This document shows, piece by piece, positions 43,816 to 51,727 of a stretch of 57,081 nucleotides of DNA. Every line of letters starts with the position of its first letter. The first letter of the stretch is position 1. This DNA is from Verrucomicrobiota bacterium. GTDB taxonomy: Bacteria; Verrucomicrobiota; Verrucomicrobiia; Limisphaerales; UBA1100. The position numbers were made by a program, and so were the translations under genes. The stretch spans positions 1 to 57,081 of the forward strand of contig JASLKQ010000003.1 in assembly GCA_030747505.1 (NCBI GenBank), read 5' to 3'. The notes below the pieces were generated by a model. That model did not search any database. It was given only the letters and a program-made list of their open reading frames with translations, and was not told where the DNA came from.

Positions 43816-44355
43816 ATGAACACCTTCAGCGCCATTGCGGTCGGGCTCGCTCTCGTCGCACTGATCTCCATCGTCCTTACCACTTTGCGGGCAGGTATTT
43901 CTCCCATGCCGAGTTCTCGCAAAGCACAAAAGGCCATCATTTCCGCTATTCCTCCAAGCACCCATGGCCTCATTTTTGACCTCGGTTCCGGCTGGGGGAA
44001 CGTGGCATTTTCTCTGGCCCGCTCCTTTCCACAGGCCACCATTCGCGGCGTCGAACTTTCCCTTATCCCATGGGCAGTATCCCGAATCGGAGCCACGATC
44101 TGGGGCCCTTCCAACCTCGAAATTGGGCTGGGCAACTTTCATGATATTTCACTCGAGGACGCCGAGGTAGTCGTTTGCTATCTCTACCCAGGAGCCATGA
44201 CATCCTTGAAAACCAAATTCGAGGAAGAATTGAAGCCCAATACCCTTATCATCTCCAATACGTTTGGGTTAGCCCGATGGGAGCCTGAAGAAATTATCAC
44301 TCTCAACGACATCCACCAAACCCCCGTCTACCGATATCGCGTCCCTGATAAATAA
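43816..44355 (+). CDS. Membrane-anchored SAM methyltransferase (FAM173/KMT-like)
   Basis: 179 residues. One N-terminal helix (AIAVGLALVALISIVLTTL) is followed by PMPSSRKA and a compact class I methyltransferase domain: motif I is FDLGSGWGNVAFSLAR near residue 56, and the acidic residue of motif II is in IRGVELS. The C-terminal part (VVVCYLYPGAMTSL, LIISNTFGLARWEP) has the layout of FAM173/ATPSc-KMT lysine methyltransferases, which modify ATP synthase c-subunit or related proteins in eukaryotes. The bacterial substrate is unknown. Divergent from the Fur-family gene. Confidence 0.75.
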   Translation: MNTFSAIAVGLALVALISIVLTTLRAGISPMPSSRKAQKAIISAIPPSTHGLIFDLGSGWGNVAFSLARSFPQATIRGVELSLIPWAVSRIGATIWGPSNLEIGLGNFHDISLEDAEVVVCYLYPGAMTSLKTKFEEELKPNTLIISNTFGLARWEPEEIITLNDIHQTPVYRYRVPDK

Positions 44356-44418
44356 TTCAGGCAAACCCCTCAAAAACGAATGGACTTAAAAATAAAAACC
44401 ACTCCTAGAAACAGGAAA

Positions 44419-44492
44419 TGGAGCGGGTGGCGGGAATCGAACCCGCGTTATCAGCTTGGAAGGCTGGAGTAATACCATTATACGACACCCGC
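44419..44492 (-). tRNA. tRNA-Gly (anticodon TCC)
   Basis: Minus-strand cloverleaf: acceptor GCGGGTG pairs with CACCCGC, the anticodon loop is CTTCCAA (anticodon TCC, reading GGA/GGG), and the T-arm is GCGGG-TTCGATT-CCCGC. The first base pair of the anticodon stem is mismatched, as is common in this tRNA. CCA is encoded (44421-44419). A T-rich run with a weak four-base hairpin follows near 44385-44410 and may end transcription. Confidence 0.96.
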
Positions 44493-44556
44493 AAACCGGC
44501 TGCACCTTAGCCTGTTCGCTTGCCTTGTCAATCCGTCAGCGGTTATGGTCTGGGCG

Positions 44557-45921
44557 ATGAGCCAAGTGCTGCTTCAAGGCGGGCGTGTCATTGATCCCGC
44601 CAGCCAACGCGATGAAATCGCCGACGTCCTCCTTTCCAAGGGCAAAGTACATTCACTGGGCAAGAGCCTTAAGCCCTCCGAGGATGCCGAAATAATTGAT
44701 TGTACAGGACAGGTAGTTTGCCCCGGCCTAATCGATCTTCACGTGCATTTCCGTGAACCGGGTCAAACTGCCAAGGAAGATATTGCCTCAGGCTCCGCAG
44801 CTGCAGCCATGGGAGGGTTTACCTCGGTGGTCTGCATGCCAAACACCTCCCCCGCCATCGACACTCCCTCCACCGTCAAATTGATTCAGGACAAGGCCCT
44901 GAGAGAGGCAAAAGTTAATGTATATATCGCCGGAGCAATCACCGCCGGAATTAACGGAGAAGAACTGGCACCCATAGGATCCCTCAAGGACGCAGGCGTA
45001 GTCGCAATCACTGATGATGGCAGGTGTGTACAGAACAACGAACTCATGCGGCGTGCTTTGGAATATGCCGCTATGTTTGATTTGCCGATAATGGATCACT
45101 GTCAGGATTACTCAATGGTGACAGATGGTGTCATGCACGAAGGTTACTGGAGCACCAATCTCGGACTGAAGGGCTGGCCTGCCGCAGGTGAAGACTTGAT
45201 TGTGGCACGCAATATTGAGCTGGCTGAATTGACCGGAAGCCATATCCATTGCCAACACATCAGTAGCGCGAAATCAGTGGAACTAATCCGGCAGGCCAAA
45301 AAACGGGGGGTCCGCATCTCAGGCGAGGCGTGCCCCCACCACTTCACCCTTACCGATGCAGCTATCGGTGGAAGCAAACATTTCTGGGCAGAGGACGGAC
45401 GAGGACTCCAAAGCGAATCTCAAAGAACCCAATGGCCCTCCTTTGATACACGCTTTAAAATGAACCCCCCTTTGCGGGCAAGCGAAGACCGCGCAGCAGT
45501 CATTGAGGGGCTTGCTGATGGCGCGCTGGAAATTTTAGCAAGCGACCATGCCCCTCATTGTGCTCATGAAAAGGATGTGGAGTTTGACTACGCACCCTTT
45601 GGGATTACCGGGCTGGAAACCGGACTGGCACTGTCACTAACCCAACTCTACCACACTAAACATCTAACTCTTAGTGATGTAATTTCCAAATATACCATCA
45701 ATCCGGCCAGACTACTTAACCTGCCCAAAGGCACACTAACCGAAGGGAGCGATGCAGACGTAACAGTGTTTGACCCAGATGCCGAGTGGGTTTTCGATGT
45801 AAATTCAAGCCCCAGCAAAAGCTCCAACACCCCTTTCAATGGCTGGACACTCAAAGGCAGAGTAGCGTACACCATCGTAAACGGAAAAATTGCACGGCAG
45901 ACCGACCAAGTGATCGCCTAA
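44557..45921 (+). CDS. pyrC: Dihydroorotase
   Basis: Closes carbamoyl aspartate to dihydroorotate in pyrimidine synthesis. About 454 residues from the ATG at 44557 (MSQVLLQGGRVID); an in-frame ATG four codons earlier is possible. Class I amidohydrolase: metal ligands His62 and His64 in DLHVHFREPGQTAKED, the GGFTSVVCMPNT region, a further His in HCQHISSAKSVELI, and SDHAPH near the C-terminus with the catalytic Asp. carA lies two genes downstream, so pyrimidine genes are loosely grouped. Confidence 0.96.
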   Translation: MSQVLLQGGRVIDPASQRDEIADVLLSKGKVHSLGKSLKPSEDAEIIDCTGQVVCPGLIDLHVHFREPGQTAKEDIASGSAAAAMGGFTSVVCMPNTSPAIDTPSTVKLIQDKALREAKVNVYIAGAITAGINGEELAPIGSLKDAGVVAITDDGRCVQNNELMRRALEYAAMFDLPIMDHCQDYSMVTDGVMHEGYWSTNLGLKGWPAAGEDLIVARNIELAELTGSHIHCQHISSAKSVELIRQAKKRGVRISGEACPHHFTLTDAAIGGSKHFWAEDGRGLQSESQRTQWPSFDTRFKMNPPLRASEDRAAVIEGLADGALEILASDHAPHCAHEKDVEFDYAPFGITGLETGLALSLTQLYHTKHLTLSDVISKYTINPARLLNLPKGTLTEGSDADVTVFDPDAEWVFDVNSSPSKSSNTPFNGWTLKGRVAYTIVNGKIARQTDQVIA

Positions 45922-45945
45922 ACCCACAATATAACTATCATTCCA

Positions 45946-46380
45946 ATGAAAAACCTAATCGCACTGACAATTTTAATAGGATATATCCCAACACTTACCG
46001 CCGGAGAGGGCTGGCTGACAAACATCGAAAAAGCCAAGAAACAAGCCAAAGGCAAAATGATCCTTGTGGAATTTACCGGCTCAGATTGGTGCCCTCCCTG
46101 TAAGGCGTTAAAAAAGAACGTGTTCAACACCGACAAGTTTAAGGCCTATGCCAAAGAGAACCTTGTACTGGTAGAACTGGATTTCCCCCGGGATAAGAGC
46201 AAGCTATCCAAGGAACAAATCGCCTACAACAAGGCTCAAGCAACAAAATTTGGTATTCGTGGCTACCCAACCGTATTCCTTCTGGACGCTTCAGGAAAAG
46301 AAATTATGAAAAAGGTAGGCTTTGGCAGAACTTCTGTTGAGAGCTATATCAAGATGCTTAAAGACGCCAAGGTTCAGTAG
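45946..46380 (+). CDS. Secreted thioredoxin-family protein
   Basis: 144 residues: signal peptide (KNLIALTILIGYIPTLTAG) and a thioredoxin fold with active-site C49-P-P-C52 in GSDWCPPCK and the cis-Pro in RGYPTVFLL. The FTGSDWCPPCK form is that of the DUF255/thioredoxin_7-type subfamily common in planctomycetes and verrucomicrobia. It probably works as a periplasmic disulfide reductant or chaperone. Its partner is not evident; the neighbouring pyrimidine genes appear unrelated. Confidence 0.88.
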   Translation: MKNLIALTILIGYIPTLTAGEGWLTNIEKAKKQAKGKMILVEFTGSDWCPPCKALKKNVFNTDKFKAYAKENLVLVELDFPRDKSKLSKEQIAYNKAQATKFGIRGYPTVFLLDASGKEIMKKVGFGRTSVESYIKMLKDAKVQ

Positions 46381-46449
46381 CCTTTACACACGAGTCAGGT
46401 TATTCACCGGCCCCACCAATAACTGGTTGATGTCTAATTTTGTGTCCGC

Positions 46450-46478
46450 TTGACCCCTCCCTCATCGACTCCTAGTAT
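46450..46478 (+). promoter_or_regulatory. carA promoter
   Basis: TTGACC at 46450-46455, a 17-base spacer and TAGTAT at 46473-46478, so nine of twelve consensus bases. The start of transcription is predicted near 46485, leaving a leader of about 17 bases, too short for a pyrimidine attenuator. Confidence 0.55.
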
Positions 46479-46501
46479 CTGCCGGCTTCACGGCTCACCC
46501 C

Positions 46502-47647
46502 ATGGCAATTCTCGCACTAGAAGACGGCACTGTGTTTCACGGCAAAGGTTTTGGTTCAAAAACCACTGCCTGCGGCGAGATTTGCTTTAACACATCCATG
46601 ACGGGCTATCAGGAAATCCTCACCGATCCATCCTATAAAGGTCAGATCGTGACGATGACGTATCCCCAAATCGGTAATTATGGGGTGAATATCGAAGATG
46701 TAGAGTCTTATCAACCGCACGTTTCAGGATTTGTGGTTCGCGAGCTCTCCCCTTTAGTCAGTAACTGGAGATCAACTGGTTCACTCGATGATTATCTAAT
46801 AAAACACCGAATCCCTGGAATTCAAGGCATTGATACCCGGGCACTGACCAAAAAACTGCGCGTAAAGGGAGCACTGAATGGCCTCATCAGTACCGAGGAC
46901 ATAACTGAAGACGAGGCAATCAAACAGGCGTCAGAATGGCACGGCATGGAGGGGACCGACTACGCCAAGGTTGTTACCCATGAAAAAGCTTTTGCCTGGG
47001 ATGAATCCGACCAATCCAACGAGGAATTCCGGCTCCCACAAGGTGCAGAATCTGAACTCCCACCAACTGCCTTGCCACCCGCAGAGATTCCGGTCGTTGT
47101 TTATGATTTTGGAGTAAAATACAATATCCTCCGGTGCCTGCGCAGGCACGGTTTTGCTATACACGTGATCCCTGCTACTACCACTGCCAAGGAAGCCCTC
47201 TCCTATAAGCCCGCCTGCCTTTTTCTCTCAAACGGACCCGGCGACCCGGCCTCCATGGATTATGCAGTTAAGAACGTAAAAGAACTGGTTGACCACGGAT
47301 TGCCGACCTTTGGCATTTGCCTGGGCCACCAGATACTGGGACAAGCCCTTGGAGCTAAGACATTCAAATTAAAATTCGGACATCGAGGAGCCAATCAACC
47401 TGTGAAAGATTTGGAAACCGACCGCATTGAGATTACATCACAAAACCACGGTTTCGCAGTAGACCAGGAATCTCTACCAGAAGATGTTGTAGCTCACAGA
47501 ATTAATCTTAATGATAAAACAGTCGAAGGGCTAAAACACCGTTCCAAACCACTATTCAGCGTTCAATATCACCCGGAAGCCTCCCCTGGACCCCATGATT
47601 CACAGTCACTTTTTTCCGATTTCAAGAATCTTGTGACACACGCCTAG
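46502..47647 (+). CDS. carA: Carbamoyl-phosphate synthase small subunit
   Basis: Glutaminase subunit supplying ammonia to CarB for arginine and pyrimidine synthesis. 381 residues. The N-terminal domain is typical (ALEDGTVFHGKGFGS, CFNTSMTGYQEILTDPSY). The class I amidotransferase domain has its nucleophile Cys273 in FGICLGHQILGQALG and the His and Glu in YHPEASPGPHD. carB is not in the window. It has its own promoter directly upstream. Confidence 0.97.
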   Translation: MAILALEDGTVFHGKGFGSKTTACGEICFNTSMTGYQEILTDPSYKGQIVTMTYPQIGNYGVNIEDVESYQPHVSGFVVRELSPLVSNWRSTGSLDDYLIKHRIPGIQGIDTRALTKKLRVKGALNGLISTEDITEDEAIKQASEWHGMEGTDYAKVVTHEKAFAWDESDQSNEEFRLPQGAESELPPTALPPAEIPVVVYDFGVKYNILRCLRRHGFAIHVIPATTTAKEALSYKPACLFLSNGPGDPASMDYAVKNVKELVDHGLPTFGICLGHQILGQALGAKTFKLKFGHRGANQPVKDLETDRIEITSQNHGFAVDQESLPEDVVAHRINLNDKTVEGLKHRSKPLFSVQYHPEASPGPHDSQSLFSDFKNLVTHA

Positions 47648-47648
47648 C

Positions 47649-47676
47649 TTGACATACGCACAGTAGACAGTAACTT
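47649..47676 (+). promoter_or_regulatory. Weak promoter candidate for the FHA gene
   Basis: A perfect TTGACA at 47649-47654 just after the carA stop, then a 16-base spacer and TAACTT, which matches only half of the -10 consensus. The FHA start codon is 41 bases further on. Confidence 0.3.
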
Positions 47677-47717
47677 CCCTACACCCGACCGAAAGGTAGG
47701 TAGCGTCCGTTTGAGGC

Positions 47718-48218
47718 ATGGCCACGCTGCTCTACATAATAACTGAAGGTGTCCAAGGCGGCCCCTTCGAATTATCCGAAGGGACCCATATATTGGGATC
47801 CGCTGAAGGTGCGGGTATTCTCGTGCCAGACACAACCATCTCTGCCCAACACGGACAGTTCACCGTTGGTGAAGGTCAAATTGTCTATCAAGACCTGGGC
47901 TCACAAAACGGAAGTTTCGTTTCCGAACAGCCCATCACTGAAGCGGTTGCCTTGTCGGCCGGTCATGTTCTCCAAGCGGGAAATATTCACCTACAACTAG
48001 TTGATGATCCAAATGTCGTGGAAAGCATAAAGCGAGAAACCGCTGTGATTTCTGCGGGACCTAAGGCAATTGAACCAACAGACTTCGGCTCAAAAGATTC
48101 CATAACTTCTCCATTTGCCACTAAAAGCTCTGGGTGGCTAAAAATCTATCTGATTGCAACAACCATTATTGGTTTAATTGCCATTGGAGCCCTCGTTTTT
48201 ATTCTTTTTATGAACTAA
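47718..48218 (+). CDS. FHA-domain membrane protein
   Basis: 166 residues. An FHA domain covers about residues 5-100, with the phosphothreonine-reading pattern GSAEGAGILVPDTTISAQHG and DLGSQNGSFV. A linker of about 35 residues leads to a C-terminal membrane helix (IYLIATTIIGLIAIGALVFILF), so the domain faces the cytoplasm on a tail anchor. It presumably binds a phosphorylated partner, but no Ser/Thr kinase is in the window. The gene ends directly against the convergent Dabb gene. Confidence 0.85.
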   Translation: MATLLYIITEGVQGGPFELSEGTHILGSAEGAGILVPDTTISAQHGQFTVGEGQIVYQDLGSQNGSFVSEQPITEAVALSAGHVLQAGNIHLQLVDDPNVVESIKRETAVISAGPKAIEPTDFGSKDSITSPFATKSSGWLKIYLIATTIIGLIAIGALVFILFMN

Positions 48219-48614
48219 CTACCGGCTCCAATAATCGATGACAAACACGTCATCGAGAATTGGCTTTAGTAATTTCACAAACTTTTTGTGTTCCGGATGC
48301 GGGAGATATTCATCCCGCCCCTTCTCATCGGAAAAAGTCACAACAAAGCAATGGGTGAAATTTTTATTCAGTCCTTCCGGGCTATTATTGGTGCCCGTTT
48401 CAAAACCCTTAACTGCTGGAATTTTCTTCTCCAAGGCAGCAAAAGCTTTCACCACAGCGACAATCTGCGTTTCCTTCGCCTCATCAGTAAACTTAAAGCA
48501 GACAATATGCCGGAGAACCCGCTCCGGCTTTTCCTTGGCTTCCATTCTTTGAGTCAATAACAAGGCAAAGGCAACCGCCAAGCATGTAATAGAAATTTTA
48601 GCGACCTGATACAT
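48219..48614 (-). CDS. Exported Dabb (stress-responsive A/B barrel) protein
   Basis: 131 residues from the Met at 48614, which gives a signal peptide (YQVAKISITCLAVAFALLLT); the frame is open from 48638. The mature part is one Dabb ferredoxin-like barrel: LRHIVCFKFTDEA, the central GFETGTNN strand, THCFVVTFSDEKGRDEYLPHPEHKKF and a VIDY end. The YLPHPEHKKF segment is the family signature. Such proteins are dimeric and of unclear function; exported copies are frequent in planctomycetes and verrucomicrobia. Tail-to-tail with the FHA gene. Confidence 0.87.
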   Translation of the reverse strand: MYQVAKISITCLAVAFALLLTQRMEAKEKPERVLRHIVCFKFTDEAKETQIVAVVKAFAALEKKIPAVKGFETGTNNSPEGLNKNFTHCFVVTFSDEKGRDEYLPHPEHKKFVKLLKPILDDVFVIDYWSR

Positions 48615-48663
48615 ATTAATAATATAATAGCGGCGCAATTGCGCATGTACAACCTCTAAAGGA

Positions 48664-50154
48664 TTACTGAATACGCCCGATCTCGCGAAATTGTTTCAGC
48701 ATCTGCGCTTTTGAAGCTCGCGGACGATGGCGGACCGGCAGGGGCAGGCACGTCTCTCTATCAAACTCGTCAGGCGCCTCAAATTCAGGCTCATTGTCAT
48801 CGGTACGTTTCTGCCACCCCTTCAACTCCCCCCGCATTCGTTTCAGGACATGAACGTACTCTGATTTGCCTGCGAGGTTCTTCAATTCATGAGGGTCATT
48901 CTGCAGATCATACAACTCTTCTGTTGGGCGAGGCCTAATAAAACAGTTCTGCTGAGCCGAATTAAGTTTATGTTCTTTATGCAACCTTTGCATGGTTCGA
49001 AACACCGGGCTTCTCAATGCATCGGCCGATGGGGTGTTTGCATAATGCGGATAGAAATTTCGAATATACTTGTATCTCTTATCCCTCACGTACCTGCACC
49101 TGTCAGAGAAGTCATGCCAGTTTTTTTCCCCGAATACATAGTCGCGGATAACTGTTCGTGAATCCTGCAGCATTCCCAGAAAGTTCCTCCCCACAAATGT
49201 GTTGCCGTATTGCGCTCCAGCCAGGTCCATGAAAGCGCGCGCGATATCCACTGAGCTCACCAGGTTTCCATTTACACTGCCTGCCTTGATTTTTCCGGGC
49301 CACCGTACAATCCAGGGCGTTCGGATTCCGCTGTCATACAGTGTCGTCTTATCTCTGGGCATAGGTCGACCATTATCACTGATAAAAAGCACCAACGTGT
49401 TGTCAGATACTTTCTGCCGTTTCAACTCATCCATCACCTCCCCCACGAAGCGGTCCAGTCGACGAATTTCATCGTAGTAAAGCGCGTAGTCCGCTCGTAC
49501 TTCAGGGGTGTCAGGAACGTAAGGGGGCAAAGTGACCTGCTCTGGTGTTGTGGGGTTCTTGAGGATCTTTTTATCGTAGGGGCGGTGTGGGTCCAGAGCC
49601 GCAAGCCATAGGAAAAATGGTTTTTCTTTCGGACGCTCACGCAAGGTCTCCACCCATTGCGTAGCCCCGCTTTTAACATCCCCTTTTGCTGATTCCTTGA
49701 ACTCCCCTTTTGCACTGGCGATAAAACCGCTCATATCCGCCTCCTTAACCACATTGAAGCGATCTTTCATTGCATCACCCATATGGAATTTTCCAACTGA
49801 AGCCGTCCAGTACCCTGCTTTCATCAATCGTTCAGTAAAGGTGACCTGCTCCTTGGGAATCAACCAATGCAACTGTTCGGCATCGGTTTGATGGGGATAG
49901 CGGCCGGTGATAATACTCGCCCGGCTGGGACTGCAGGAACTGATCGTTAGAAACGCACGATCAAAGCGCATCCCTTCGCTCGCCAAATGGTCGATATTGG
50001 GAGTGGGAAGCCCCATATTCCCATACAAACTACAATCATCCCATGCCATATCATCAGCGATAATCATTACTATATTCGGCTTACTGCCTGCCAAATCCGC
50101 CTGAGCGAAGCAGCAGCAAAGCGCGGTCATTCCAAACAACTGAAGAATACGCAT
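48664..50154 (-). CDS. Secreted sulfatase (formylglycine, Cys type)
   Basis: 496 residues with a signal peptide (RILQLFGMTALCCCFAQA). The first metal site is NIVMIIADDMAWDD. The modification motif is C74-S-P-S-R78, so the catalytic formylglycine comes from Cys and needs a maturation enzyme (FGE or anaerobic SME) encoded elsewhere. GRYPHQ follows, then KFHMGD, LDPHRPY and FISDNGRPM, the second metal region. Type I sulfatases remove sulfate esters, in marine members often from algal polysaccharides; the substrate is unknown. Divergent from lysS. Confidence 0.93.
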   Translation of the reverse strand: MRILQLFGMTALCCCFAQADLAGSKPNIVMIIADDMAWDDCSLYGNMGLPTPNIDHLASEGMRFDRAFLTISSCSPSRASIITGRYPHQTDAEQLHWLIPKEQVTFTERLMKAGYWTASVGKFHMGDAMKDRFNVVKEADMSGFIASAKGEFKESAKGDVKSGATQWVETLRERPKEKPFFLWLAALDPHRPYDKKILKNPTTPEQVTLPPYVPDTPEVRADYALYYDEIRRLDRFVGEVMDELKRQKVSDNTLVLFISDNGRPMPRDKTTLYDSGIRTPWIVRWPGKIKAGSVNGNLVSSVDIARAFMDLAGAQYGNTFVGRNFLGMLQDSRTVIRDYVFGEKNWHDFSDRCRYVRDKRYKYIRNFYPHYANTPSADALRSPVFRTMQRLHKEHKLNSAQQNCFIRPRPTEELYDLQNDPHELKNLAGKSEYVHVLKRMRGELKGWQKRTDDNEPEFEAPDEFDRETCLPLPVRHRPRASKAQMLKQFREIGRIQ

Positions 50155-50198
50155 GGAATATTTTTCTCCCTGTTTTCAGGACTTTCAATCACAAAGGG

Positions 50199-50226
50199 TT
50201 GCACTTTATCAACTAATCCGTATTGA
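50199..50226 (+). promoter_or_regulatory. lysS promoter candidate
   Basis: TTGCAC at 50199-50204, a 16-base spacer and TATTGA at 50221-50226, followed ten bases later by the GTG start at 50237. The -10 box is weak. If used, the transcript would be nearly leaderless, as predicted for serS. Confidence 0.35.
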
Positions 50227-50236
50227 TTTGCCTCCC

Positions 50237-51727
50237 GTGGAAGACACGAACCAACTCATTGAACAGAGATACGCAAACCTCGCCTCCCTAAATGAGGCGG
50301 GGATTGACCCATTTTCCAATAAATTTACGCCCAGTGAAGGCTGCGAAGAGGCAAAAGCCAACTACAGCGAAGAACGCGTGACGGCTGTTGCCGGTCGACT
50401 GGTTTCTAAACGCGAAATGGGTAAAACGATTTTCGCTCACATCAAGGATATGAGTGGAACAATACAGCTCTTTATTCGTAAAAACGACATAGGTGAAGAG
50501 GCCTTCAAGATATTTAGAGGGCTTGATCTGGCTGATTTTATTGGAGCCAACGGGACTCTTTTCACTACCAAAACCGGTGAAATCAGCGTCAAGACAACTG
50601 ACTTTGTTGTACTGGCAAAAGCCCTTCGACCTCCTCCAGCCAAATGGCATGGCCTAGCCGATCAGGAAGTGCGTTATCGACAGCGATACCTAGATCTGAT
50701 TGCCAATGATGAAGTTAAAGAAACATTTCTAAAACGGAGTGCAATCATCCGCGAAATCCGTAATTTTATGACCAAAAGAGGTTTCGTTGAGGTCGAAACG
50801 CCCATGATGCAGGCCATTCCTGGTGGAGCAGCTGCGCGCCCCTTCGTCACCCATCACAACACGTTCGGCAGGGACTTTTTCCTTCGAATTGCTCTGGAAC
50901 TCTACTTAAAACGCCTGCTCGTTGGGGGAATTGACCGGGTATTTGAAATCGGTCGCAACTTTCGCAACGAAGGGATATCGCGTCGACACAATCCTGAATT
51001 CACCATGCTGGAGGCCTACCAAGCCTACGGGGATTACGAGAGCATGATGGAGTTATTGCAGTCAATGATCTGCCATGTTTCCGAAAAGGTGCTCGGCACC
51101 CTTGTTATCGAGCAAAAGGATGAGGAAGGAAACACCACCAAGACCATAGACCTGAACCCGGACTGGCGCCGGGCTAAATACAAGGATCTAATTCGTGAAA
51201 AAGCAGGAGAAGACTGGTTTGATATCACTCCTGCGCAGCGCCGTACACGAGCAACCCAGGAACTGAAAATTGAGACCGATCCTGATGAGGAGGATTTTGA
51301 AGTCACCAACGCAGTATTTGAAAAACTTGTCGAACCCACCCTCATACAACCCACCTTTGTAACACATTTACCAAAGGAACTCGTACCGTTGGCCAAGCTT
51401 TCTCCTGAAGAACCTGATTGTGTTGAAGTCTTTGAGTGCTGCATTAACGGACAGGAAATAGCCCCGGCTTACACCGAGCAAAATAACCCCATTGAGCAGC
51501 GCGAACGACTGGAACAACAGGCCGGCGAAGAACAGCAGAAGCTCGACGAAGACTTTTTAACAGCACTGGAGCACGGAATGCCTCCCGCAGGCGGCATCGG
51601 CATCGGCATCGACAGGCTTTGCATCATGCTGCTCGGTCAGGAAAGCATTAGGGATGTGATCCTGTTTCCGCAGCTCAAGCCGAAAGAAGAGCGTGCCAAT
51701 CCACCGGCTGACTCAGATCAATCCTAG
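50237..51727 (+). CDS. lysS: Lysyl-tRNA synthetase (class II)
   Basis: Charges tRNA(Lys). About 496 residues from the GTG at 50237 (VEDTNQLIEQRYANL), the family length. The frame is open to 50153, but that start would overlap the divergent sulfatase start and add unrelated sequence. The N-terminal OB fold has VAGRLVSKREMGKTIFAHI. The class II core shows VETPMMQAIPGGAAARPFVTHHN, RNFRNEGISRRHNPEFTMLE (motif 2) and GIGIGIDRLCIMLLGQ (motif 3). Its 3' end overlaps the convergent threonine synthase gene by 53 bases. Confidence 0.96.
   Translation: MEDTNQLIEQRYANLASLNEAGIDPFSNKFTPSEGCEEAKANYSEERVTAVAGRLVSKREMGKTIFAHIKDMSGTIQLFIRKNDIGEEAFKIFRGLDLADFIGANGTLFTTKTGEISVKTTDFVVLAKALRPPPAKWHGLADQEVRYRQRYLDLIANDEVKETFLKRSAIIREIRNFMTKRGFVEVETPMMQAIPGGAAARPFVTHHNTFGRDFFLRIALELYLKRLLVGGIDRVFEIGRNFRNEGISRRHNPEFTMLEAYQAYGDYESMMELLQSMICHVSEKVLGTLVIEQKDEEGNTTKTIDLNPDWRRAKYKDLIREKAGEDWFDITPAQRRTRATQELKIETDPDEEDFEVTNAVFEKLVEPTLIQPTFVTHLPKELVPLAKLSPEEPDCVEVFECCINGQEIAPAYTEQNNPIEQRERLEQQAGEEQQKLDEDFLTALEHGMPPAGGIGIGIDRLCIMLLGQESIRDVILFPQLKPKEERANPPADSDQS

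Noticed and set aside
43702-44142. Minus-strand frames of 116 and 146 codons opposite the membrane methyltransferase
   Set aside because: The plus strand encodes clear methyltransferase motifs. The minus frames have low-complexity composition and would overlap the Fur-family promoter.
47644-47835. Minus-strand frame of 63 codons at the carA-FHA junction
   Set aside because: No start context or family features; it is antisense to the FHA domain coding region.
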